Shown in pieces: positions 16,883 to 25,744 of a DNA stretch of 34,981 bases (its first letter is position 1; the number at the start of each line of letters is the position of its first letter). A program made the translations under genes and the position numbers. The stretch covers positions 1-34,981 of the forward strand of contig CAZMZZ010000015.1 of NCBI GenBank assembly GCA_964571215.1, given 5' to 3'. The notes beneath the pieces are model-generated. The model worked only from the letters and a program-made list of their open reading frames with translations. It was not told the origin of the DNA and ran no database searches. This DNA comes from CAJWPI01 sp964571215 (GTDB lineage: Bacteria; Pseudomonadota; Gammaproteobacteria; Magnimaribacterales; Magnimaribacteraceae).

Positions 16883-16947
16883 TTTTGATATAAAATTCCA
16901 TTTCTACATTTTAGAAAATCTTTTAATAGTCAACTTTTTTAAAAATT

Positions 16948-17562
16948 ATGGAATACGTTTGTTTAGATTTTGAGGGTGTTCTTGTACCAGAGATATGGTC
17001 TGAAATTGCTACTTTTACAGGAGAAGATAAATTTAATCTAACAACACAAGATGTTAGGAACTATTCTGAACTCATGGATATGAGGATTGAGTTAGTACAT
17101 GAATTAAATATTTCTATAGATGAAATTAATCAGTTAGTAAGAAAGATGGAGCCTTTCTCTGGTGCAAAAGAGTTTCTTGATTGGTTGAGAGATAATTACC
17201 AAATGACCATAGTCTCAGATTCATTTTATCAATTAGCCTGGCCTTTAATTCAAAAGCTAGGAACCCCCCCTATAATTTGTCACCGTTTAAAAATAGTAGA
17301 AAACAAAATTAGAGGATATGACCTCCGTCAGAAGGATAATAAGAGGAAAGTAGTAAAAGCCTTACAGAGTTTAAAATATAGAGTTTTTGCTTCTGGAGAT
17401 TCATATAATGATATTCAAATGTTACAACAAGCTGATTTAGGAGTATTTTTTCGAGCTCCCTCTCATATAAAAGAAGAATTTCATGAAATTCCTGAAGTTG
17501 AAACTTACAAAGAGCTACAAAACATCTTTTCAAAAGCATCAGAAATTCCAGAAAAAGGTTAA
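16948..17562 (+). CDS. thrH: ThrH phosphoserine/homoserine phosphotransferase
   Basis: HAD-superfamily enzyme of 204 residues matching Pseudomonas ThrH through its length. The catalytic loop is CLDFEGVLVPEIW (Asp7 nucleophile; Glu9 replaces the second Asp of the usual DxD, as in ThrH). TIVSDSFYQLAWPLIQKLG and LRQKDNKRKVV are typical, and GDSYND at 150-155 supplies the Mg2+ ligands. ThrH dephosphorylates phosphoserine and can move the phosphate to homoserine, giving O-phosphohomoserine and linking serine with threonine synthesis. No clear ribosome site precedes the ATG. prpB follows only nine bases after its stop, so thrH seems to lead the prp operon, although the pathways are not obviously linked. 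Confidence 0.93.
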   Translation: MEYVCLDFEGVLVPEIWSEIATFTGEDKFNLTTQDVRNYSELMDMRIELVHELNISIDEINQLVRKMEPFSGAKEFLDWLRDNYQMTIVSDSFYQLAWPLIQKLGTPPIICHRLKIVENKIRGYDLRQKDNKRKVVKALQSLKYRVFASGDSYNDIQMLQQADLGVFFRAPSHIKEEFHEIPEVETYKELQNIFSKASEIPEKG

Positions 17563-17571
17563 AATTAGAAA

Positions 17572-18450
17572 ATGAGTAACAATATTTCTAGAGGATCTAT
17601 CTTTAAGAAGGCTATTAAAGATAATAATCCTCTGCAGGTTGTCGGCACTATAAATGCTTACACTTCTATACTAGCTGAGAAATCTGGTCACAAAGCAATA
17701 TATCTCTCAGGTGGTGGAGTGGCCGCATCAAGTTTAGGGGTACCAGATTTAGGCATCACAACACTCCAGGATGTTTTGGTTGATGTTGAAAGAATAACCA
17801 ATTCTTCAGAATTACCTTTATTAGTTGATGCTGATACAGGTTGGGGTGGAGCTTTTAATATTTCTAGAATGGTTAAAAGCATGATCACAGTTGGAGCAGC
17901 GGGTATACATATTGAAGACCAGGTAGCTCAAAAAAGGTGTGGTCATAGACCAAATAAAGAACTAGTAAGTCTAAAAGAGATGGTAGATAGAATAAAAGCA
18001 GCAGTAGATGCTAAGACTGATTCAGATTTTCAAATTATGGCAAGGACCGATTCCATAGCGAGTGAAGGGTTAGATTCTGCTTTAGATAGAGCTATCGCTT
18101 ACCAGGATGCAGGCGCGGATGCCATTTTTGCTGAAGCTGTTATAGACATTTCTCAGTACAAGAGTTTTAGAGAGGCACTTAAGGTCCCCATTCTTGCTAA
18201 TATTACAGAATTTGGGAAAACCCCTCTCTTTAACAAACAAGAACTAGAGGAAGTGGGGATTGATATTATTCTTTATCCTCTTTCTGCTTTTAGGGCGATG
18301 AGTAAGGTTGCTCAGGAAGTTTATAAGGAGATTCATCAGAAAGGGACTCAAAAAGATATCTTAGATAAAATGCAAACTAGGGATGAACTTTATGAATTAC
18401 TCGATTATCATTCGTACGAGGAGAAGTTAGACAACTTATTCAATAGTTAG
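17572..18450 (+). CDS. prpB: 2-Methylisocitrate lyase
   Basis: Cleaves 2-methylisocitrate to pyruvate and succinate, the last step of the methylcitrate cycle for propionyl-CoA. The protein has 292 residues, usual for PrpB. The family signature KRCGHR (121-126) holds the catalytic Cys123; VDADTGWGG (85-93) and HIEDQ supply the Mg2+ site; SGGGVAASSLGVPDLG near 46-61 is typical of PrpB rather than isocitrate lyase, which is longer. It is second in the run thrH-prpB-prpC-prpD-GST, with a 15-base gap to prpC. No prpR-like regulator is seen nearby. Confident. Confidence 0.96.
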   Translation: MSNNISRGSIFKKAIKDNNPLQVVGTINAYTSILAEKSGHKAIYLSGGGVAASSLGVPDLGITTLQDVLVDVERITNSSELPLLVDADTGWGGAFNISRMVKSMITVGAAGIHIEDQVAQKRCGHRPNKELVSLKEMVDRIKAAVDAKTDSDFQIMARTDSIASEGLDSALDRAIAYQDAGADAIFAEAVIDISQYKSFREALKVPILANITEFGKTPLFNKQELEEVGIDIILYPLSAFRAMSKVAQEVYKEIHQKGTQKDILDKMQTRDELYELLDYHSYEEKLDNLFNS

Positions 18451-18465
18451 ATTAGGGGCGAGGTT

Positions 18466-19590
18466 ATGGCAGAAAAAAAATTGGAAGGAGCAGGATTAAG
18501 AGGGCAAGTTGCTGGTCACACAGCACTGTCTACGGTAGGAAAGGAAGGTAAAGGCTTAACTTATAGAGGTTATGCTATTGAAGAACTTTCAGAAAAAGCA
18601 ACTTTTGAAGAGGTTGCCTACATGCTTTTGTATGGAAAGCTTCCAAATCAATCTGAGTTCGATAGTTATTCTGCTAAGCTTAAGACTTATCGGGCTCTTC
18701 CAAAAGAGTTAAAAGATGTTTTGGAGAAAATTCCACAGAACGCTCATCCCATGGATGTAATGAGAACGGGCTGTTCTATGTTGGGTAATTTAGAACCAGA
18801 AGGAGATTTCTCTAATCAAAATGAAACCGCGGATAGAATCTTAGCAGCATTTCCTTCTATTGTTACTTATTGGTATCGTTTTTCTCATGAAGGTAAAAGA
18901 GTTGAAACTCAAACTGACCATGAAACGATGGGAGGTCAGTTTTTATCTCTATTGACAGGGAAAGAACCATCAGAAGAGGATGCCCGAGTTCTGGATATTT
19001 CTTTAATTCTTTATGCTGAACATGGATTTAATGCTTCTACTTTTACTGGGAGAATTTGTGCTTCAACTCTCTCAGATATGCATTCATGCATAACTGGAGC
19101 AATTGGCACTTTAAGAGGACCTCTACACGGTGGCGCTAATGAAGCTGCTATGGAAATGATAGAGAAATTTAACTCTCGTGAAGAAGCTAATAAGAGAATT
19201 AAGGAGATGTTACTTAACAAAGAAAAGATTATGGGTTTTGGTCATGCTGTTTACACTAACGAAGATCCAAGAAATAAAATTATCAAATCTTTATCTAAAC
19301 AATTAGGTGAAACTAGAAACAATACTCTTTTATATGAAGTGTCTGAAGAAGTTGAAAAAGTAATGGATGAAGAAAAAGGGTTGTTTGCTAATACAGATTT
19401 TTATATGGCTTCTGCTTATCATTATTTAGGCATACCAACACCTATTTTTACTCCATTATTTGTTATAGGTAGAACTTCTGGGTGGGCATCTAATGTTATG
19501 GAACAAAGAGCAGATAATCGTATTATTCGACCCTCCGAGGAATATACTGGTCCAGACAATTCTAAATGGATTGATATGTCTGATCGCTAA
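18466..19590 (+). CDS. prpC: 2-Methylcitrate synthase
   Basis: Condenses propionyl-CoA with oxaloacetate to 2-methylcitrate. At 374 residues it is of the short citrate-synthase type. The catalytic triad is seen as His221 (GPLHGGANEAAME), His260 (MGFGHAVYTNEDPRNK) and Asp311 (NTDFYMASAYH); the C-terminal part (TPLFVIGRTSGWASNVMEQR then NRIIRPSEEYTGP) matches PrpC rather than ordinary GltA. A strong AGGGGCGAGG ribosome site precedes the ATG. It lies between prpB and prpD, which settles the methylcitrate rather than citrate role. Like other PrpC proteins it may have some citrate synthase activity. Confidence 0.96.
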   Translation: MAEKKLEGAGLRGQVAGHTALSTVGKEGKGLTYRGYAIEELSEKATFEEVAYMLLYGKLPNQSEFDSYSAKLKTYRALPKELKDVLEKIPQNAHPMDVMRTGCSMLGNLEPEGDFSNQNETADRILAAFPSIVTYWYRFSHEGKRVETQTDHETMGGQFLSLLTGKEPSEEDARVLDISLILYAEHGFNASTFTGRICASTLSDMHSCITGAIGTLRGPLHGGANEAAMEMIEKFNSREEANKRIKEMLLNKEKIMGFGHAVYTNEDPRNKIIKSLSKQLGETRNNTLLYEVSEEVEKVMDEEKGLFANTDFYMASAYHYLGIPTPIFTPLFVIGRTSGWASNVMEQRADNRIIRPSEEYTGPDNSKWIDMSDR

Positions 19591-19614
19591 TTTTCATTAA
19601 AAAAAAGGATATTT

Positions 19615-21063
19615 ATGAGTGGAAACGTTGATTTAAACGTTAGACCTGATGCAGATGAAGTATTGCAGAAGATAGCTGATTATTCTTTAAACGCTAAAAT
19701 AGATAGTGAAGAGGCTTTTTCTACTGCTCGTTATTGTTTAATGGATACGTTGGGCTGCGGTTTACTTGCACTAACTTTTTCCGATTGCACAGATTTATTA
19801 GGTCCTTATGTAGATGGAACCGAAGTTCCTGGAGGTGTAAGAGTCCCAGGAACAAAATTTATTCTTGATCCAATTAAAGGTGCTTGGGATATTGGGGCCA
19901 TAATAAGGTGGTTAGATTTTAATGATACTTGGTTGGCTGCAGAATGGGGTCACCCTTCTGACAATCTTGGAGGAATATTAGCCGCAGCTGATTTTATTTC
20001 TCAAAAGAATTTAAATTTAGGTAAATCTCCTCTTACAATAAATGATGTTTTATTAAGCATGATAAAAGCCCATGAGATTCAGGGTATCTTAGCTCTTGAA
20101 AATAGTTTTAATAGGGTAGGGTTAGATCATGTTGTGTTAGTTAAAATTGCTTCCACAGCAGTTATCTCTTCTCTCTTTGGTCTTTCTAGGGATCAAACTA
20201 TTGATGCTCTTTCACAGGCATTTGTAGATGGTCAAAGTTTAAGAACTTATAGACATGCTCCAAATGCTGGACCAAGGAAATCATGGGCAGCAGGTGATGC
20301 TACTAGTAGAGCACTTCAATTGGTATTATTGACTATGAAAGGACAAATAGGTTATCCCAGCGCTATTACCGCTCCAGTTTGGGGTTTTCAAGATGTTTTG
20401 TTTAAAGAGAAAGAGTTAATTTTAGATCAAGAATTTGCGTCTTATGTAATGGAAAATGTCTTATTTAAAATATCTTATCCAGCTGAGTTTCATGCACAAA
20501 CAGCAGTTGAAGCTGCTGTCTCGATTCATGAGCAGATTAAAAACAGGTTAGAGGATATTGATAAAATAATTATTACTACACATGAATCTGCAATCAGGAT
20601 TATCAGCAAAGAAGGAAAGCTAAATAATCCTGCAGACAGGGATCATTGTTTACAATATATGACAGCTATAGGGTTGCTTAAAGGAGGTTTAGTTGCTGAG
20701 GATTACGAAGACAATGTAGCTTCTGACAATAGAATAGATACTCTAAGAGAAAAAATGATTATTGAAGAAGATAAACGTTACACAAAAGAGTATCTCGAAG
20801 CAGACAAGAGATCAATAGCAAATGCCATACAAGTGTTTTTTAAAGATGGAAGCTCTACAGAAAAAATTGAAGTTGAATATCCTTTAGGACATCGCAGAAG
20901 AAGAGATGAGGGTATACCTGTTTTAATAGATAAATTTAAAAATAACTTGAACACTATATTTTCTTCATCAAGGTCAGAAGTTATTCTAAAATTATGTCTT
21001 GATGAGAATAAACTAAGATCTACTTCAATTATAGAATTTATGGATTTATTTATTCCTGACTAA
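19615..21063 (+). CDS. prpD: 2-Methylcitrate dehydratase (cofactor-free, PrpD type)
   Basis: Dehydrates 2-methylcitrate towards 2-methyl-cis-aconitate. A 482-residue member of the MmgE/PrpD family with the signature WLDFNDTWLAAEWGHPSDNLG (near residues 101-121), the KAHEIQG helix, and YRHAPNAGPRKSWAAGDATSRA near 216-237. This is the iron-sulfur-independent enzyme; the alternative pair acnD-prpF is absent here, so an aconitase elsewhere must rehydrate the product to 2-methylisocitrate. AAAAGGAT precedes the ATG; prpC ends 24 bases upstream and the glutathione transferase starts 16 bases downstream. Confidence 0.96.
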   Translation: MSGNVDLNVRPDADEVLQKIADYSLNAKIDSEEAFSTARYCLMDTLGCGLLALTFSDCTDLLGPYVDGTEVPGGVRVPGTKFILDPIKGAWDIGAIIRWLDFNDTWLAAEWGHPSDNLGGILAAADFISQKNLNLGKSPLTINDVLLSMIKAHEIQGILALENSFNRVGLDHVVLVKIASTAVISSLFGLSRDQTIDALSQAFVDGQSLRTYRHAPNAGPRKSWAAGDATSRALQLVLLTMKGQIGYPSAITAPVWGFQDVLFKEKELILDQEFASYVMENVLFKISYPAEFHAQTAVEAAVSIHEQIKNRLEDIDKIIITTHESAIRIISKEGKLNNPADRDHCLQYMTAIGLLKGGLVAEDYEDNVASDNRIDTLREKMIIEEDKRYTKEYLEADKRSIANAIQVFFKDGSSTEKIEVEYPLGHRRRRDEGIPVLIDKFKNNLNTIFSSSRSEVILKLCLDENKLRSTSIIEFMDLFIPD

Positions 21064-21079
21064 TTTTTTAGGAGAAATT

Positions 21080-21694
21080 ATGTTGAAATTACACTTTGCA
21101 CCTAGTTCTAGAGCTGGGAGGGTTCTGTGGCTTTTAGAAGAGTTGGGACTTGAATATGAATTGAATAGAATGGATTTTCATCCAAAAGACCTTAAATCAG
21201 ACGAACACAGAGCTAGACATCCGCTTGGTAGGGTCCCTGTATTGGAAGATGGAGATATCCAAATCTGGGAATCTGGAGCAATTATTGATTATATCCTTGA
21301 GAGGCATAAGAATGGAGGTTTAAAACCTAGTTCAGAAGATGAAAGCTTTCCAAAATACCTTCAATGGTTTCATTATTGCGAGGGAATGGTTATGCCTCCA
21401 ATGAATACTATTGTGGTACACACTATACTTTTACCTCCTGAAAGGAGAGATGAAACTGTATTGGGTCAAGCCCAACGACTTCTAACAAATGCTCTTAAAC
21501 CTGTAGAAGAAAATCTAGAAGGTAAGGATTATCTAGTTGGGGATTTTACAGCAGCAGATACAATGTTGGGACATGCTTGTTTTATGAGCAACAATCTAGG
21601 CTGTGTATCTGATGAAATGCCTAACATCAAAAGTTATGTTCAAAGATTAATGGATCGTCCTGCTTTTAAAAAAGCTGTTATAGAGCAAAACTAG
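21080..21694 (+). CDS. Glutathione S-transferase-like protein
   Basis: A 204-residue two-domain protein: an N-terminal thioredoxin-like domain (LHFAPSSRAGRVLWLLEELGLEYE at 4-27, with Ser9/Ser10 in the usual catalytic spot; NP-type loop HPLGRVPVLEDG at 47-58; glutathione-binding ESGAIIDYIL at 64-73) and an all-helical C-terminal domain with GDFTAADTMLGHACF. It should bind glutathione and conjugate or reduce electrophiles in the cytosol; the real substrate is unknown. AGGAG lies six bases before the ATG, and the 16-base gap from prpD suggests it is the last gene of the methylcitrate operon. Reactive acrylyl- or methylcitrate-type intermediates would be a plausible but untested target. Confidence 0.9.
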   Translation: MLKLHFAPSSRAGRVLWLLEELGLEYELNRMDFHPKDLKSDEHRARHPLGRVPVLEDGDIQIWESGAIIDYILERHKNGGLKPSSEDESFPKYLQWFHYCEGMVMPPMNTIVVHTILLPPERRDETVLGQAQRLLTNALKPVEENLEGKDYLVGDFTAADTMLGHACFMSNNLGCVSDEMPNIKSYVQRLMDRPAFKKAVIEQN

Positions 21695-21774
21695 CTTTTT
21701 TGAATCAAAAAAGACAATCTTTTCCTTAGTTCTAGATTCCTTGGTTGAAAGATTATGAGAAGTTATATTTTTTG

Positions 21775-23877
21775 TCAAAAAGGAATATTAATCTGGCTTT
21801 CTATATTTTCGGGTTCTCGAAAGGAACTATAAAAAGTATCTTTCATTTTTTCTGCAGCATATAAACTCATTTGGTCATCATAATGAGGAGAAGATCTATT
21901 TTGAGTAGCACTTCCATATTGATGAACGCTTTCAGATTTTAAATTTCCATCTTTATCCCATTCTAGGTAGATATATAAACCATCTCCCCCTTCAGCTTTT
22001 AAATAGCCTCCTTCTTGCTCTCTTCCATAAATAGCTCTCAAAGTATCAGGACCTCCCTGTACAGAAATCTTTTTGTCCCCTCTGACTAAAAAGTTTCTTT
22101 CAGACCATAGAGGATCAAGTCGACCATAATGCTTTATTAAGTCTTTTACGCATCCTTGGAATACCATTAGTACGGAAGGAGGAGGTTTTTGTTCCTGTTC
22201 AGCTAACCACTCAGGGCTAATTACGCAGACTCCTAAGGCTGCCGATCTATTGTTAAAGTTTGTTTTTAGGTCCCAATCTATTAATATCTTTTTTCCTTCA
22301 ATTAACTGCTTATCTTGAAAGTCTATATTAAAAATTTCTTTAAGATATTTATACGCTCTTGAGTTATAAGAATAGGCATTATCAAATTTAATTTTTTTAA
22401 AATCTTGTTCGGATATAAATTTAGTTTCAGAGAATAGTTCTAAGCCTCTATTTGCCCTATTTGTCATTCTAGTTTGTAGTCCTAATGTTGGTGAGTAGTT
22501 TGCAGGAGAAAGGTTACTATCCTGGGAAGTAACTTTGAAAGGATCTTGATTTGTGCTAATCAACCATCCAGATTCTGGATTAATGATTAATGGGATTTCA
22601 TCTAGCGGAAGAAGATCATCCCAAATTAGAGAAGATTGTGTACCATCTACAGGACTTATCCAGTCGATACCTTCTTCTCTATCTGGAGAAGAAGAATTAT
22701 GTAAAAAAATTATATTAGAATCTTTATCTGCATACACAACATTAAAGGAAACTATTGCTCTTATTCGCATCGCATCTAACCATTCAGACTTATTTTTTGC
22801 CTTATTTAATCTAAACCATTGTTCTACTTGTCTTATATCTTCCATTCCACTGAATCTAATAGCATAAAGTCCATGATCAGTTTCTAAAACTGGACCGTGA
22901 GCTGAGTATTTAGCTTCTCTTTTGAATGTCCACCAAAAAGGACCCCATAATTTAATTGGTAATTTAAAGATCTTTTTTTCAAAGTAAACCCACTTACCGT
23001 CTAGCCAATATTGGTCTTCATTATTTGGATTTATTTTTAGCGAATAGGCATCAGAAAGATCTGGTTTGTTAACAGTAAATCCCCATCCTATATTTTCATT
23101 GAACCCAACTAAAATAAAAGGTGAACCCGGAAAGACACCTCCCATCATGTTCCAGCCCTGTTCGCTTTTTACATGAGCTTCATACCAGGCCACGGGACCT
23201 TCCAAAGGTTGATGGGAATTTATCATCAAACGAGTACTTCCATCTCCAGTTTTTATTGGGTTTGCAGAGAATGCATTAGAACCCAAAACTAATTTTTCCC
23301 ACCCAAACAAGTTTGATCGAGATTTTGCAATTTTCTTATTCGTAATTTCTTTACCTTTCTGTAATTTTTCTATTGAATTCACAACTCCTGAAAAGAAAAG
23401 ATTTTGGAGAGAGAAACCCACAACAATATCTTCCTTGGTTACGGGAAACTCTTTTATATAAGGATTATCAGAATTTAAAGCTGCCCAATAATTTAGTCCG
23501 TTAACATATGCTTCAATAACTTGTCTAACTTCTAATGATAGGTCTTTTTGATACCTTTCAACTACATGTTCTCTGATAGAAAGAGCTTTAATAAGATAGT
23601 CAGTTATAGCTCCATTAAAACCTTCTTTTATTCCCATTTCTGCTCTATAAAGAGATAGACTGGACATAAAGTTTTTTATATCATCTTCTGCGTGTGCATA
23701 GGCCAAACCAAATGCAACATCGGAATCTCTTTTGCCTTCAATATGAGGTACTCCCCAAATATCCCTAGTAATAGTAGCCTTATAATCTTCAGCTTTTATT
23801 AGAGCATCTTCTTTAAAATCTGCACCAAGGAACTGCAAACCGACTAAACATAAAAAAAATACAAGGAATCTTTTCAT
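21775..23877 (-). CDS. Periplasmic penicillin acylase-family amidase (Ntn hydrolase)
   Basis: A 700-residue precursor with a signal peptide (hydrophobic residues 4-18, cut near GAD). Family order is visible: alpha-chain start with TRDIWGVPHIEGKRDSDVAFGLAYAHAEDD (about 37-66), then the autocatalytic processing site LGSNAFS, where Ser200 becomes the N-terminal nucleophile of the beta chain, then HQPLEGPVAWYEAHV, PGSPFILVGFNENIGWGFT, and a late DLLPLDEIP region. Members hydrolyse beta-lactam side chains, acyl-homoserine lactones or fatty-acyl amides; which one applies here cannot be decided from sequence, but the shape is like the AHL/aculeacin acylase branch. It overlaps the upstream HAD gene by four bases (ATGA), so the two are translationally coupled. 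Confidence 0.9.
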   Translation of the reverse strand: MKRFLVFFLCLVGLQFLGADFKEDALIKAEDYKATITRDIWGVPHIEGKRDSDVAFGLAYAHAEDDIKNFMSSLSLYRAEMGIKEGFNGAITDYLIKALSIREHVVERYQKDLSLEVRQVIEAYVNGLNYWAALNSDNPYIKEFPVTKEDIVVGFSLQNLFFSGVVNSIEKLQKGKEITNKKIAKSRSNLFGWEKLVLGSNAFSANPIKTGDGSTRLMINSHQPLEGPVAWYEAHVKSEQGWNMMGGVFPGSPFILVGFNENIGWGFTVNKPDLSDAYSLKINPNNEDQYWLDGKWVYFEKKIFKLPIKLWGPFWWTFKREAKYSAHGPVLETDHGLYAIRFSGMEDIRQVEQWFRLNKAKNKSEWLDAMRIRAIVSFNVVYADKDSNIIFLHNSSSPDREEGIDWISPVDGTQSSLIWDDLLPLDEIPLIINPESGWLISTNQDPFKVTSQDSNLSPANYSPTLGLQTRMTNRANRGLELFSETKFISEQDFKKIKFDNAYSYNSRAYKYLKEIFNIDFQDKQLIEGKKILIDWDLKTNFNNRSAALGVCVISPEWLAEQEQKPPPSVLMVFQGCVKDLIKHYGRLDPLWSERNFLVRGDKKISVQGGPDTLRAIYGREQEGGYLKAEGGDGLYIYLEWDKDGNLKSESVHQYGSATQNRSSPHYDDQMSLYAAEKMKDTFYSSFREPENIESQINIPF

Positions 23878-24518
23878 AAGATTGGAAAATCTATCAAGCC
23901 TTGTAATTCTCTCAAAGCTAAATCTGCTTTGATAACTTTAATTGTTTTCATACCCAATACTCTAGCTGGTTTTAAGTTAATCCCTAAATCGTCTAGGAAA
24001 ACAACCTCTCTTGGATTAACTTTTCCTCTATCACAAGCTAATTCATAAAATCTAGGGTCTGGTTTTCTAACATTCTCTTTACTAGATTCAAACACAAAGT
24101 CGAAAAGCCCCATTATTTCTTGATGAGATATTGAGGTAGAAGTGTTTTCCTTTTGTATCTCTTGATTATTAGTAGATTGTATATTGTTTGTTAAACATCC
24201 TTGGACAAGCTTATTCTTTATTTTTTTTAGAGCTTTAACCATTTCAGGTCTAATTTGTCCTTTTAGTAGAGTTAAGACTTGTTTACCCCTAATAGAAAAA
24301 CCAAACTCTTGACTTTCAAGTTCGAATAAAGAATCAAATGTTTCTTGATCAATTTCACTCCTTTCTAATTTAGCCCAGGCATTATTATCTGGATTAGTTG
24401 AATTAATCTTTCTAATTATATCTTTAGGCAAATTTTGTGATTCTTCAAAAACATTAAAAGAATCAAAGGGGCTGGAAGTGATGACTCCTCCAAAGTCCCA
24501 AAATACAGCTTTTATCAT
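23874..24518 (-). CDS. HAD-superfamily hydrolase, epoxide-hydrolase N-domain/ACAD10-like
   Basis: A 214-residue HAD protein with an alpha-helical cap. Motif I is VFWDFGGVI: Asp8 is present but the usual second Asp (general acid) is replaced by Gly10, as in YihX and related proteins. Motif II is in GCLTNN (Thr115); Lys in RKPDPRFYE and FLDDLGINLKPAR supply motifs III and IV. The end, LKPARVLGMKTIKVIKADLALREL, strongly recalls the phosphatase domain of soluble epoxide hydrolase and of ACAD10. It probably acts on a small phosphate ester, or it may have lost catalysis; neither can be confirmed. It is the first gene of a two-gene unit with the penicillin-acylase-like amidase and is divergent from aroC. 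Confidence 0.85.
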   Translation of the reverse strand: MIKAVFWDFGGVITSSPFDSFNVFEESQNLPKDIIRKINSTNPDNNAWAKLERSEIDQETFDSLFELESQEFGFSIRGKQVLTLLKGQIRPEMVKALKKIKNKLVQGCLTNNIQSTNNQEIQKENTSTSISHQEIMGLFDFVFESSKENVRKPDPRFYELACDRGKVNPREVVFLDDLGINLKPARVLGMKTIKVIKADLALRELQGLIDFPIL

Positions 24519-24601
24519 AGTTTTAATCCATTATTTAAGGTATTAGTATAGTAAAAAAATAATTTTCTTTCGTTTAAACTATATAAAAAGTCTAAAAAAC
24601 C

Positions 24602-24607
24602 TATAAT
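24602..24607 (+). promoter_or_regulatory. Candidate -10 element for the aroC superoperon
   Basis: A perfect TATAAT lies 31 bases upstream of the aroC ATG within the 120-base divergent gap 24519-24638. There is no convincing -35 at 15-19 bases upstream, and the region is very AT-rich, so chance matches are likely. It is listed because all downstream genes up to folC are nearly gapless and their main promoter must lie here. Confidence 0.3.
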
Positions 24608-24638
24608 CGCTAACCCAAAATTAGCTTAATATAAGAAA

Positions 24639-25739
24639 ATGTCTGGAAATACAACAGGAAAGCTTTTTAATGTGACTACATTTGGAGAGAGTCATGGGAT
24701 AGCTATGGGCTGTATTATAGATGGATGCCCTCCTGGAATAGAGCTAACTGAGAAAGATATACAATTTTATTTAGATAAAAGAAAACCGGGTTCTTCTAAA
24801 TTTACTACTCAAAGAAAAGAATCCGATAAGGTAGAAATCTTATCAGGAGTTTTTGAAGGGAAAACCACAGGGACACCAATTGGTCTCCTAATTTGGAATC
24901 AAGATCAAAGATCTGAAGACTATGACAAGTTAAAAGATGTGTTCAGGCCTTCTCATGCAGATTATTCTTATATCAAAAAATATGGAGTTAGAGACCACAG
25001 GGGAGGTGGAAGAGCGTCAGCTAGAGAAACAACCATGAGAGTTGCAGCAGGTTCTGTGGCTAGGAAGTATTTAGAAGAAAATTACGGAATAGAAATAAAG
25101 GGTTATTTAAGCCAAATAGGAAATCTTAAGCCCGGAATAGTTGATTTTAAAGAAATAGATAATAACCCCTTCTTTTGCCCTGATAAAAATATGGTTCCCA
25201 AGATCGAAGAGTTAATTGAAAGTTTACGTACAGAAGGAGATTCAATTGGAGCAAAAATAACTGTAAGTGCTAACAATATTCCCCCAGGTTTAGGTGAACC
25301 TGTATTTGATAAGCTGGATGCTGAAATTGCTAAGGCTCTTATGGGAATCAATGCTGTTAAAGGAGTTGAATTAGGAGCTGGATTTTCTGTAGTTGAGACC
25401 AAAGGGTCTGAAAGTAGAGATGAAATTTCTCCAAAAGGATTTAAATCTAACTTTTCTGGAGGAACTTCTGGAGGAATATCTACAGGACAAGATTTAATTA
25501 CAAGCTTAGCTTTAAAGCCCACTTCAAGCATATCTAAGGAAGGAGAAACTGTAGATAAAGCAGGAAAATCAGCCAAGATCAAAGTTTCTGGTCGTCACGA
25601 CCCTTGTGTTGGGATAAGAGCTGTTCCAATTGCAGAATCAATGATTGCATTAGTTTTAATTGACCATCTGTTACGGAATAGAGGTCAAAACGCTGATGTT
25701 AATTCCACGGTACCCGAGATTTCTTCATCAGAAGAATAA
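24639..25739 (+). CDS. aroC: Chorismate synthase
   Basis: Converts EPSP to chorismate using reduced FMN, closing the shikimate pathway. A protein of 366 residues, as usual. Signatures: TFGESHGIAMGCIIDGCPPG (about 9-28), the GVRDHRGGGRASARETTMRVAAG stretch (about 116-138) and RHDPCVGIRAVPIAESM near 315-331. It is first in the plus-strand superoperon, followed by leuC after five bases; chorismate feeds the tryptophan genes further down (trpF, trpB, trpA) and folate synthesis (folC), giving the grouping some metabolic sense. The ribosome site is weak (ATAAGAAA). Confidence 0.97.
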   Translation: MSGNTTGKLFNVTTFGESHGIAMGCIIDGCPPGIELTEKDIQFYLDKRKPGSSKFTTQRKESDKVEILSGVFEGKTTGTPIGLLIWNQDQRSEDYDKLKDVFRPSHADYSYIKKYGVRDHRGGGRASARETTMRVAAGSVARKYLEENYGIEIKGYLSQIGNLKPGIVDFKEIDNNPFFCPDKNMVPKIEELIESLRTEGDSIGAKITVSANNIPPGLGEPVFDKLDAEIAKALMGINAVKGVELGAGFSVVETKGSESRDEISPKGFKSNFSGGTSGGISTGQDLITSLALKPTSSISKEGETVDKAGKSAKIKVSGRHDPCVGIRAVPIAESMIALVLIDHLLRNRGQNADVNSTVPEISSSEE

Positions 25740-25744
25740 GTTGT

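Noticed and set aside
21695..21713. Perfect inverted repeat CTTTTTTG-AAT-CAAAAAAG just after the GST gene
   Set aside because: It is almost all A/T with a three-base loop and no following T-tract, so it is a poor terminator; chance palindromes of this kind are common in AT-rich DNA. A second loose pair (AATCTTT at 21716, AAAGATT at 21748) is no better.
25103..25582. A 159-codon open frame antisense to aroC
   Set aside because: It lies wholly within the clearly functional aroC gene, has no start signal or recognisable family, and reflects codon bias of the opposite strand.
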